Positions 44,454 through 56,491 of a stretch of 64,000 nucleotides of DNA are shown here, piece by piece. How positions within the stretch are numbered: the stretch's first letter is position 1; each line of letters opens with the position of its first letter. The translations under genes were made by a program, and so were the position numbers. The DNA is taken from assembly GCF_010093535.1 (NCBI RefSeq), contig NW_022985199.1, forward strand, positions 62,001 through 126,000. The letters run 5' to 3'. Below the pieces are notes generated by a model. It was given only the letters and a program-made list of their open reading frames with translations. It had not been told where the DNA came from and did not search any database. Origin of the DNA: Lindgomyces ingoldianus. Lineage: Eukaryota; Ascomycota; Dothideomycetes; Pleosporales; Lindgomycetaceae.

Positions 44454-45441
44454 TTAACATGTTTCTCCATGATCGAAAGCCGTCGAATTGGTGCTTTCAT
44501 CATTCCAACTTGCAGGCTTTTCCTTTTGCCTTAGAGGCAATATCCTCATCTTCTCAACTATCCGTATCTCAACACCAGGCACAAACCATCCATGCTCCCT
44601 ACAGATCTGAAATCCCTGCTCAATAATATTCAATACTCTCTGCTTGCACTTCATTTCTGTAGCTGCTGCCTGAATCTTCACATCATCATCCCGTTGTTCG
44701 AGTCCGACGGAGTCCGCCGAAAAGTCGGACTTCACGCTTGCGCCCTTCTTCCCAAACCTCCCCACCGCATAAATTTCTTGCATAGACTTTACTTTTCGCT
44801 CAAGCAATGCTGCGCCATATCGTAGCTCTCGTAACCTCCCTACTTTCTCGGTGTGCGAGATTGGAAGTGAGCGCGGACGAGATGCATTAGCCCGATACGG
44901 AAACGGATCAAGTTGAGTGTGTCCGTATGGCTGCTGCGCCACACAGGTCAGAAGTACCTCACCGCTACGATTCCCAGAATGGCGGCATTCCTGTATCGAT
45001 GTCTGTGCCGCACTGGCACATCTAGGTTCGTCTTTGTCGACCGAATTCGTCTGTGACGTGGGCGGTGAGATTGGTATCTCAGTTCGCCGGATGCTGAGGC
45101 GATCAAGGTGTTCGTCGTTTTCAAGGACCCGGATCTCGCGTTCGGCGGCAGACACCACCCTTGCAAGGCTGATTTTCTCGCGCGTTACGTCGTCGAGGTA
45201 TGTGCTTGTGGCTTTGAGGTCTTGGTGGAGTTCGAGGATCCACGGGATTGTGAGCGCGATGTAGGCGAGTGCGAGGGCGGTAATAGTGAGTGTGGATGTT
45301 GGGATGGAGGGGGAGCAGGATAGGATGGCAATAAGGAAGGCCCAGATGCATCCTGAAGAAGTTAGATTAGGTGGGAGGAAGCGGGATGAGCTCTGAGGAG
45401 GTGAATTTACCAAAGTCGAATTGAAGGCTCTCGAGATCCAT
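44454..45441 (-). CDS. Hypothetical protein with N-terminal membrane hairpin and coiled coils, 309 aa
   Basis: Exons 45441-45411 and 45352-44454 join (phase 1, 58-nt intron) and start MDLESLQFDFGCIWAFLIA. Two hydrophobic segments follow, IWAFLIAILSCSPSIP and TLTITALALAYIALTIPWIL, probably a hairpin or two TM helices. Then come charged helical stretches: DDVTREKISLARVVSAAERE and, after a polar linker, VGRLRELRYGAALLERKVKS. The C-terminal part holds three cysteines and ICREHGWFVPGVEIRIVEKM. I recognise no domain. The short first exon is supported by phase and by the restored glycine codon. Confidence 0.65.
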
Positions 45442-48265
45442 TGTGGGTCCGGTATTGCTATTCCCAGAGCTGCAAGCTGCAGACTTCAATGATGCAATGA
45501 CGGTGAATCTGCGAACAATTCTTCATCTTAGCCATCGGAATAGGCACCATTTTACTGGGAGTGTTCATGTCACGGTAAGCGAGATATCTGAAGTGTTGAG
45601 GGGTTGGGAGGGGAGAACCAAAGTTAATATTTTCCTAGCGCTCGATGAATAAACAAGAGCTCAACGTCTCCCGAAAGCTATCGTGATACTCCTCTTCGCA
45701 TCCTATTGTCCTGGATAATAGCATTGAGCTTTCCAGTCTACAAGAAGTTCAATGCAAACTGCATATCCATCGCGTCCGTCTATCAACCTCAGACTAAACC
45801 CTACACTGTACTGATTAGTCTCTCGTTCTGCTCCCCATCTCTCCCCGTTTTGAGCTCTTCAGGTATACGACACGGCCTGGCCTAACAGAGAAAGACATCC
45901 TACCCCTCATTTCGCAATGAGCCGTAGAGGATCAGTTCACCCCAGAAAAGGTACCTCGACAAGGTCCCTCCTGGATAGCTTCGCGAGAGGCTGAGGACTC
46001 TACGACTTACGAGTCATGGCTGCTACAATAGAGGCACACAGATCGTCAAGTCCACAATTCTTTCTTGCTCGCAATGTCAATACTTCGTTGATGTACATGC
46101 GAGGATTGTTGTTGTGGTGTCTTAGACATGTCTCCCGATTTAGAAGTAACGACAGACACGGGCCAAGGGTATGTCCGGTTGCCTTTTCAGTCTTCATCTC
46201 TTCCTACGCCGATCCTAAATATCTCTCGTAGGCTCTTTTCTCTCCGTGCTGTTACCCTCCACCCATCAGCCATAACCATGAAGTCTTTCCTGTGACCCAA
46301 CTCTTCCTAGTCGGTAACCGAATGTGCTACGGGACGAAACAGTCAACGGTAACTCACGGTGTGACTCTGGCGTCGAAAGTGGACAGTAGGAAACGTCGGC
46401 AAGCACCGTACGACGAAGCCTTTTGCTCATATATGACTATGATTCATCTCAATCTCCACAATGACTGGATGCACATGAAATGTCAACACGTCGGAGCTAC
46501 CGACGTATCCCACAAAGTCGGGAGAACATGCATGGCATTGTTGCTCTGCAGCAAGGCAAGGGAAATTTTGATACTGGAAGTTCCAAAGCCAGAAGAATGG
46601 AAGTTCAAAGTCACGAGGAAGGTTGACGCTGGAAGATTCTCAGACAGAGTGGGGATCCTGGTCAACGTTCTCGGGACGGCATGACGATTCCCAAGAGTGT
46701 AGCGCCAGTCCAGCGATAGAGATTATCTCAAGCAGGGTGCAGCTTTTTCTATCAAGGAGTCCTCAGGCCAAAGCGACGATATGCAGGAGTACCAGGGATA
46801 GGGTGGGCTGTCCAGTTTCCTGAAACGCTCCCACTCAACGAAAATGCAGATGCAAGGCGCGCCGGAGTGACACGAAGCATGTGCGGTGCAACACAGGATG
46901 CGCTGATGTACAGGCACACACACCTGAAGCGGCGAAAGGCCATGGTGAAGGCGACTGAACCATGGTAGAGCGCTCGCTGGCACGAGGAAGCGCCGAAGAC
47001 ACAGCGCGGTGGATTCTACGCGTGGAGTAGAGCAATAGGCATACTTGAGGCACAGCAAAATAACACGATCGTCGAGGAGCTACTTTGGCCAGGCGCATGG
47101 TGCGGGTGTCGGTGAGTGTGGGATTGAGACGGCGGGGTTCCGTCACGAAGTGGCATTCCAGTGTGGCGAATCCCTCGCATACCCTGGTCCCAGTCGTATT
47201 TGCCTTTGTTAAGTTATTGATCTACTATCATCAAGCTCGCCATGGCCCAGTATTATTAGATCGCTTATTGGTGAGCCGGCAGCGTCACGCCGTTTTTCTC
47301 CGAGCTGCAACAGAGAGACAAGAGCCTGCTCTCTAGCGACGAGCGCCTCGAGCCGAGCAATGAGCGGCGAGGAGCAAGCGGACTCGACAAAGGCAAGGAG
47401 ACGCTCATGATGACATCGTCAGAGTGATCTAATCCTTCCGGACAGAGTCTAAAACTGATCGGGGTATCGATTGGAGGAGGGGTGAACTGATAGGTTGGGC
47501 GAGTGCCGAGCAACATCGCCAGATTGCGACACACCCGGCTGCAGCGGCGTCTGACTGGACCATCAAACCGTGTCAGCAGCAGGCGTTGTGAAAACGAGCA
47601 AAAGCAAGCCAAAAGGTGGAGATGTGGGCGCGCAGCTCGCCGTGCGTGATTGAAGCCAGGAGCGTTGGTGGAGCGTCCAGGCTGGCGAACCCTCACTCGT
47701 CGCGTCTGGTGAGTGAATGGGTTTGCCAGCAGTCGGCCGCCAGCAGCTCTTCAGGTGGAGTGCCGGCGTAGTCTCTTGTCACCTTTCCTGCCACGCCTAG
47801 CCGTAATCGCTCCCGGCAAGTTGTGCGGGCATCGTCAGGGCCATTGTTGGTGTTGCGCACAATAGGACCCGTCTGCACACAATACACAATTGCAGGCAGC
47901 TCCCGTCCGCTGCAGCGCGTCGCCTCTGGCACCCGTGGACGGTTCTTGAATGCCCGCGGGAGTACGCAGATCGTAAACTCGCCCACTGCAACCCACTCTC
48001 CGCGCCCGCTGCCATTGGAGCACTGTCTGAAGGGGCTGGTCCAACACTGCATCGCTAGTCCCGTGGCCTTGACCGCCAGTTGCAAAGCCCGCACGCGCAC
48101 GGCCCTTTTGTCCTGCCCGCTGCCCGCCCACTCTCGCCATCGTCAACTCTCCGCCTCAACCCCTTCACAATCACACCGCCGGAACGTGCGGCCCTCTGCT
48201 CTGCTCAGCACAGAGCTTCGCCCAGCTGAGAACATCCTCCCGAGTCTTCTTACTCCATTACAAAC
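45442..48265. promoter_or_regulatory. 2.8-kb divergent intergenic region upstream of the Zn2Cys6 regulator
   Basis: Both neighbours start at its edges. The right half is GC-richer and carries many overlapping chance frames. A plus-strand frame at 46292-46684 lacks an ATG at its start (internal ATG at 46322) and resembles no protein. A long upstream region is common for fungal developmental regulators. Confidence 0.4.
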
Positions 48266-50753
48266 ATGGAGAACAGCCTCGACAATCTCGATGCCTTCTA
48301 CGGCTTTGACCCTTCCTTCGACCCCAACCGCCAGACCTTCCTCAACCTCCAGTCCCAGTCCTGGCCGTTGCCCCTCCAGTCGGCCATGTCTCACAACAAC
48401 AACAATAACAACAGCGCGGATGCAAACGCGAACGCTCAGCACCAGCACCACCAGCAGCGACGCCTGAACACGGTCGCTGCGACGACGGCTGGCAACCCGA
48501 ACTCGCTCGCGACCTCGTCGTGTCCGGTCGCTCCCCTCCAGACGTCAAACTTGGGATTTCCCTCCGCGATGCCGACGGCGAATCCTATGCTGACCGACTG
48601 GGTTCAGCTGGGCTCGACCAGCTTTGCTCAGCAAGCCTACAATCAAGACATGGCGACGCTGAACGGGCCCGATTTCACGACCTTTGGTGGCCCGCTGCAG
48701 ACCTCCCCCGTGGTGGACTTCGGCATCAACACGTCACAAGGCCAGAACTTCCTGAGCACCACTCTCTCAATGGAGGCACCCTTCAGCCTCATGGCGCCCG
48801 CCTCAATGACTCCCTACCAGATGGCCGACTTCCATCGAGAGCTCACAAACAATTTTTCCAGCAGCCAGACCGACTTCAACACGACCGCCGCTAGTGCCGG
48901 CAGCGTGACCACCGGTTCGCCGACAGAGAGCTGGATGGAGTTACGGTCCCTCTCAAGCAGCGATAATGGCTGGGTCGACATTAGTGGTCACCGTAGCTCC
49001 TTCGATCTGACAAACGACACCACCCTGATATTCAATCCCCATGAAACCCTCCACATTCGCACCAGCTCAGAATCCTCACAGCTGTCCTCAGACGCCCCGC
49101 GGTCCGCAGCCTCATTCAGCAGCTACGAGGAGATCCAGTTCCCCATGAACTCACCCCAGTCGGAGGTCGAAAACCTCGAACTTGGGCACTCCCAGGCTTG
49201 CACGCACGGCCTCCCACACCACGATCACGACTTTCCCTACATCTCCCCCAGCCAGTCCGTCAGCCCGCCTATCACTCGTGCTGAGCCCGTCGACATCAAG
49301 CAGCCTGTCTCATCTTCAGCTTCACCCACCTCATCAGCCGTCAGCTCACCGCCATCCCGGCGGCGGAAGAGTCCGGTTGGTGCCAAGGTTGCCAAGACGA
49401 TCGTGAAGAAGACCCCGGCTCACTCCACCAAGAAAGATCACGTGGGAGAGAAGCGGGTGGGCAGACGGCGCGGTCCGCTGAGGCCTGACCAGCGACAGCA
49501 GGCTCACGAGATCCGAAAGTTGCGTGCTTGTCTACGATGCAAGTTCCTCAAGAAGACATGTGACAAGGGTGATCCATGCGGTGGATGCCAGCCTTCTCAT
49601 GCTCGTCTCTGGCAAGTGCCGTGTACGCGTATCGATATCAAAGATATCGCCTACTTCATGAAGGACTGGAAGGCTGACTATGAGCGCCATGTCAGCCTCG
49701 GTTTCTCTGTTGGCAACATCAAGGGGTTCTCCCCCCAGGAGCGTCCGATCTACGTCACCCACGGATATGGCCACTTCCTTCCCATCATGGCTCGTGAGGT
49801 GTACGTTCGCGATGAGAAGTGCTTCGGTGTCGATTGGGTTGAGACTCTTCATGGCTACCACTTCGAGATCAACACTGCTAAGCTGTCCGCTGGTATGGAG
49901 GGTATTTCCCATAGCATGCTCTCTGACTACCTCGACCGCCACATCGATGGTGGATTTGAGCAGTTCGTCGATGAGTACTTCGAAGGCACCTACTTCGTCA
50001 CCGAGCTGTTGAAGACGGCGTACCGCTTCTACTGCCGCGAGAAGCTTCCCGTTATCCGAAAGGCCCTCAAGCTCGTCATCGCCTACAACCTGACGCTCCA
50101 CGTCACCATGGTCGAGGGCCTGCCTGAGGATGAGTGCAACCTTGGCAAGGTCGAGGACAAGAACTCCAAATTCTGCGGCAAGACTGTTGCTCCCGTCATG
50201 ATCAACTTCCAGGTGAAGTGTGCCCTCGCCGACATGTGGCGTGAGCTTCAGAAGGATGTCCTTGAAGAGCTTTCTTCGCTATACTCCTCGGTGTACAGCG
50301 GCGAGAAGCTGAAGAACTGGCCAACCATCTTTATGCTCGCTGCCATCTTACTTGCAGTTTGGGAGCTGATTCAATTCGACTGCTCTTATCGGGTTCCAGA
50401 CCAGCAGGCGGTGAATAAGTTCTGTAACGACATGGAGAGCACCCCTGTCGGTGTTATCGTGGGCCTTTTCTCGGCGATCTCGCAGAAACTTCCCGCGTTT
50501 ACCGAGTGGGATACGCGGAAGCACCACCACTTGCTAAACTCGAATCCAGCGGTGTGCGACGCCATGACTGAGGTCCGAGCGCATGTCACTAAATATGGTA
50601 AGCCTGAAGCATTATCAGTTTTAAACTAGACCGAGACTAATTAGACATGCAGAAACCTACCTGAGGTCAAGGAGCGAGTGCAAATTCGATCGGTCTGACT
50701 TCGACTCTTTGTCGAACAAGTTCCTGTCAAAACTTGTCATTCGGGCAAATTAA
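48266..50753 (+). CDS. Zn2Cys6 (fungal C6) transcription factor, 810 aa
   Basis: Exon 1, 48266-50597, and exon 2, 50653-50753, join across a 55-nt intron (phase 1). Without splicing, translation would end at 50629 after an unrelated tail; splicing restores YETYLRSRSECKFDRSD and a stop at 50753. The N-terminal 400 residues are low-complexity Ser/Gln/Asn/Pro, with an Asn run and Gln/His tract at residues 40-65, typical of activation regions. A basic stretch (KRVGRRRGPLRPDQRQQ) leads to the zinc cluster near residues 422-452: C-x2-C-x6-C-x5-C-x2-C-x11-C, beginning ACLRCKFLKKTCDKGDPCGG. The final spacing of 11 is longer than the usual 6-9. The remaining 360 residues are a conserved-looking regulatory domain (IYVTHGYGHFLPIMAREVY, FVDEYFEGTYFVTELLKTAY). 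I cannot name an orthologue. Confidence 0.87.
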
Positions 50754-53034
50754 TATTCTCCCTCCACCTCCCGCCTCAAGATCTTATCCTTCATCCTTAC
50801 TATGGCTGTTTCATATTCGCCTCTACTATTACTTGAAGCCTCATCACTAGCCCTCGACACCCTGCAGCCTACCTCCTGACCGATTAACGATTCCACGGAT
50901 CACGTGTTCTGATTTGCACGCAACCTACGATCACCCTCACGGCTGACGACTTAAAAGCATGATGACGCCTTTTGGCTGTTTGCTTCTCTTTTGATATTTG
51001 GTTATTTAACTTCTGATTACCCGGCGTCATGAACGCCAAGTTGACGACCTCGATCCGGTTCCTACACTACTCCAGCTACTATATTTTTGCACCTACCACG
51101 GAATTTGACAGAAGACAGTATCCTATCGACCCCCTTTCCCCAGTTCTAGCAATTGGGTAGAGATCTTCCGTCATCTCAAGTCAATATTCCGTGGCATGTG
51201 TTGATATGTAGTCCCCACATTCTTTACGGGCGACACCGGATATTTTCCTTTATGACAGCCATGGATTATTTTTACGAGTTGACGATGGTCTACGATGATA
51301 CTCTGGCCTCGATTGCTTTTCTTCTCATTCTTACAAGTATGGACTCGCGTCCTATACATACCCCTTTCTCACATTATTATTTGCTTTTCGACATCGAGCC
51401 ACTTTTAGCCACCACTTCCACTCTATCTAGAGGATATGAAGCGAAAGCTTGAAAATTTTCAATGGGTCTAGACCTGCGAAACGACGTCGTCGGCGCATCT
51501 TCAACTTTATGTTGGGTGTACGACTAGTCGTCTCGACCATTTACCCCTTTCCCTTTTGCCTTCCTCATTTTTCCTATCTGCTGATGATTGTGTTACTGGC
51601 ATAGCGAGTGGGAGTCATTTTTGCGAATGAACATCAGGATTGCAGGGCGGAGCAGTCAAGAGCGAGCAATCACCACACTACCCCGCGCATTATCCTTATC
51701 ACCTTGTGATATATTCCCTTTTGCTATTGCTAGTTTTCCCTTGATTGTTTTCCATCTATCCTTATCCTTTTTGAGACCTATCATTATCCGATCTCTGATA
51801 TCAGATTTTGATCTGGCTTCAAGAGTTCGGGGATGGAGAGGGAGAATATTTTGGGGAATCTAAGGGATGATTTGACTTGGGTGGATGGCATGGTCTGGTA
51901 TGGCATTGGTATGGTGGTGTATACTTGTTCTTTTCTCTTACCACGATTGTGTATTTATCAACCTTGGTGGTGTGGTCTCTTTTCCTTAACCCCGCCCACA
52001 ATTCTTGGATACAGATTTGGGCTTAGCTTAGTGCGGTCTGATCTCATCCTGCTGGTTCTGGGTTCTCTTAGGAGCAGTGTATTTCGGCGGACAACCTCGG
52101 TTTTTGAGGATGTTGGCTGGATATGTGGCCTAGGATTGTTTGGACAAGGTTTGGATCGATCGGCTTTGCTGGGCCTGGGTGTAGATAGCCTGCAATCATA
52201 TGGGCCTAGAATTTCATGGATTTGTCACACATGTGGGTGCCGTGATGTATGATGGTGGCTGAGCTTCGGGACGGGGCTTATGAGATGTAGGGGAAGTGTA
52301 GGAGATGTAGAGGAACTATGGCATGAATGCTCTGTTTTCAGGGATTTGCACCAGGGTATCTGGGATCTGTGTTGTCACCTTGCATATGTGCAGGAGATAA
52401 ATGCAACGGACGACGGGTACAGGCTAAATCCGTTGTCCAAAATTTCCGAGAGCACGAGCTTCTTTGGTAAAAGGAACATCCGAGTTAATAGCTAGTTATC
52501 TTTAGCATCAGGGTTGGGATTCGAAGGTGGGTGGGTGCACGACAGGAGGTTGAGGGCGTCTTACAGCTTGGTTGTATGCATGCATATTTCGTTGGAGGGG
52601 GAAGGTGAGGCGGTGGGTTGCACCAAGGCTGGAGTCTCAGCGACAGTAGGGAGTCAGTAGAGAGTGAGGGGAAGTCATAGAGGAAGGAGATTCAATTTAT
52701 AAAGCGATCTATCAAAACCTTTAACACCTGGGGCTGTTCCTATACCGCTAAATATGTGCAGTGAAAACCCTTCTCTTTTTCCAAGCCAGTGCACCTTATA
52801 GTCAAATTATAATCAAATCACCTTCCAGAGCCTTTAGCAGAGGTAGGTGTTCATGATGATAATTAGGAATGGAACGGGTATACATATAAACTTGTAACAA
52901 CAGCTCCAGACTTAAGGAGTTTCCTAGGAAGGGCTGAAGCAAGTGGTGAAGTAGGTCAAATTGTTGAGTGTCATTGTTTAGATAGAAATTAGATAGGGAG
53001 TTTGTATCTCAAATCTTGTCTCTGATCTGACCAA
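50754..53034. other. 2.3-kb convergent intergenic region
   Basis: Two stop codons face each other. The sequence is T-rich at 51540-51800 and holds only short frames without motifs. The size suggests a long 3' untranslated region for the regulator gene, or an unrecognised non-coding transcript. Confidence 0.4.
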
Positions 53035-54336
53035 CTAATATCCCGCAATTGGCTTAGGCAGGTATGCCTCCTCCAGATATTTCGCATCCTCGTCACTCAG
53101 CTTAAATCGGATATTCTCCACAGCCTCTTCAATCCTCTCCTTACTGCTCAACCCAATGATCGGCATGACGCCTTTCTTGACACACCATGCAGTCGCAATG
53201 CAAGCCATGCTCACATTGTTCTTCTTCGCTATCTCCTCAACTCGTCCAATAATCTCCTGGTCGACCTTATCTTCTCGCTTGTGCACCAGGCTGTCAAGGA
53301 ACTTGTCGGTTTGCGCGCGGGAAGAGGAGCGATCGGACCATGGACGTGTGAGGGCGCCACGGGCGATGGGGGACCAAGGGATTAGACCGACGCCCGTGTC
53401 TTTGCAGTAAGGGATCGGAGGGGGGGTTAGGTCAAGTATTTACGGATGGGATGGGCTAGGAACGAAGGGGCTTACCATTTCTCGCTCCTCCTCGCGGTAA
53501 ATGAGGTTGTAGTAGTTCTGCATAGAGATGAACTTATGCCAGCCATTCTTCTCCGCAATGTTCTGGAGAGTCTGGAATTCCCATGCTGCCATCTACCACC
53601 TCATTAACAGACTCCTTATTAAGAACCCCTATCTTCAAGACTGGAGAGCAACTTACCGAACTCGCGCCAATATACCTTACCTTCCCGCTCTCAATCACAT
53701 CATTCAACGCCTTCATAATCTCCTCTCTCGGCGTGCCCCGATCCAGCCTATGAATCTGCAAGACATCAATATAAGTGCCTAATCTTGCAACACTGTTGTC
53801 CACGGCATCGAAGATATGTTTCCTGCTCAATCCGCACTGATTCACCATTTCTCCGTCGTTGGTGGACACAGCAGCGATGGGGAGAGAGGGGTTAGATTCG
53901 TCGACGCCAAAGAAACATTTTGAGAGGATGACGACCTTGGAGCGCGGGATGTTGTATTGCTTAAGGGCTTTGCCGATGATGCGTTCGCTGATGCCGTGAG
54001 AATAGATGTCGGCCTGGAAGCTATTGTATCAGCCTCAGCGTCTACTCAATGAGAAGAATCTGGTTGGCGAATGGTTGGGGATGGGCGTACAGTATCCCAG
54101 GTGTTGATACCGCACTTGTACGCATGCTCGAGCAGCGGCAAGCTCTCGGCCTCGTCGAGAACCCACGGCTGCCAGGACGAGCTGCCGTAGCTCATAGCCC
54201 CCAGAATCACGCGTGAGACCTTGAGGCCAGATTTTCCTAGGCTTTTGCATCATTAGCGCTGCAAGCGAAGAGTACAAGTCAAGAAAATTGTGTGAGGGGG
54301 GACAAACTTGACATATTCCATCTTCTTCTCCGCCAT
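53035..54336 (-). CDS. Aldo/keto reductase (voltage-gated K+ channel beta-like or aryl-alcohol dehydrogenase-type)
   Basis: Five exons: 54336-54308, 54241-54091, 54013-53657, 53592-53476 and 53415-53035; 344 aa, the usual length. It reduces carbonyls with NADPH. The start reads [20 protein letters not shown]. The catalytic tetrad is visible: Asp59 and Tyr64 (DTADIY), Lys92 ([10 protein letters not shown]) and His147 (LQIHRLD). Strand and cofactor motifs follow: [47 protein letters not shown] and [18 protein letters not shown]. Introns 1-3 have GT-AG ends; intron 1 uses a weak GTTTGT donor. Intron 4 (53475-53416) has a strong GTAAGC donor and a CTAAC branch site, but the frame requires an acceptor reading CTCCG instead of AG. 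Either a base is missing or changed, or the gene is impaired. Confidence 0.82.
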
Positions 54337-55232
54337 ATTGGCAACTCTTCTTCGCTGGGCAATTGGAGTTCGTAAGAAGGTTGCTAAGACCGCTGGAGTC
54401 GATGTAACCCCCAAGAATCGCAAAGGTGAGGACGTGGAAATAGCTCGCGGGGCAACCGCCTTCTTATGCACACTTCTCGCGAGGCTCGTTGAGCGGACTT
54501 TGACAGAAAATCCGGTTATATGCGAACGTCTGACAAAGTAACTGAAGTTCATGAAGATGTCTGGTAGATACTGATCAGGTGAAGCCTGTTGAACCCTTTC
54601 CGATACCTTTCAAAGCTCTCCTTTCCAACTGCTTGTCAATTGCTACCATATGCCAATGCTCCTTCTGCTGGAGCTAGGGCGGGGATACGTCTAAATCCGT
54701 GGTTTCAATTGCGTCACTTGCGGCGCTGCCGAGTTTGGCCCGAGGGGAATTCCGCTCTCAGTTCGCAGACACGCATGTCGCTGCGGTAAAGAGTGTTGCG
54801 AGGAGGGAATGGTGTGCAAGAGATAGATTACTTTCTCTGGTAGTATTTTCTGCTATCCTTTCTATCCTTTCTATCCGCGGCTTACCTCTCCTAAATTCTC
54901 CAAGTAGCAAGAGTCGGAATGTATCCGCTTTGCTCGGCCGAGATTGTCACGTTTAATTCGTATTGGCGAACTTAGAAGTGGCGACAAGGAACTCGTTCCG
55001 CCATTTGTTGGAGTTCATCTTGAGCATCACAGCACATCGAGCATGGAATAATGGGTGTTTCGGCGTTTGGAGATTGAAACTCTCAGCCCGTAGACATGTC
55101 GGTGATTGTATTGAGGGCCTTATTGGCCGTGTGAACTAGCTAGAAATACCATGAAGACACCATCGCAGAAGACCTGCCCATTGTGCCATGCTCGAACGCC
55201 ATTCCATGAAAGATTCCACGCCCATCTGCCGC
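54337..55232. other. Promoter region of the aldo/keto reductase and 3' region of polyubiquitin
   Basis: No gene is seen. A nine-base unit (CTATCCTTT) is repeated about three times at 54852-54877. Confidence 0.45.
54852..54877. repeat. Short CTATCCTTT tandem repeat
   Basis: Almost three copies of a nine-base pyrimidine-rich unit lie about 520 bp upstream of the aldo/keto reductase start. Confidence 0.7.

Positions 55233-56491
<1,259 letters not shown>

Noticed and set aside
46292..46684. 130-codon plus-strand frame
   Set aside because: It starts at GTG, its composition is unremarkable and it has no recognisable motif or splice partner.
47823..48467. 214-codon plus-strand frame ahead of the Zn2Cys6 gene
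   Set aside because: It overlaps the true N-terminus in another frame and consists of Ser/Thr/Pro-rich shadow sequence.
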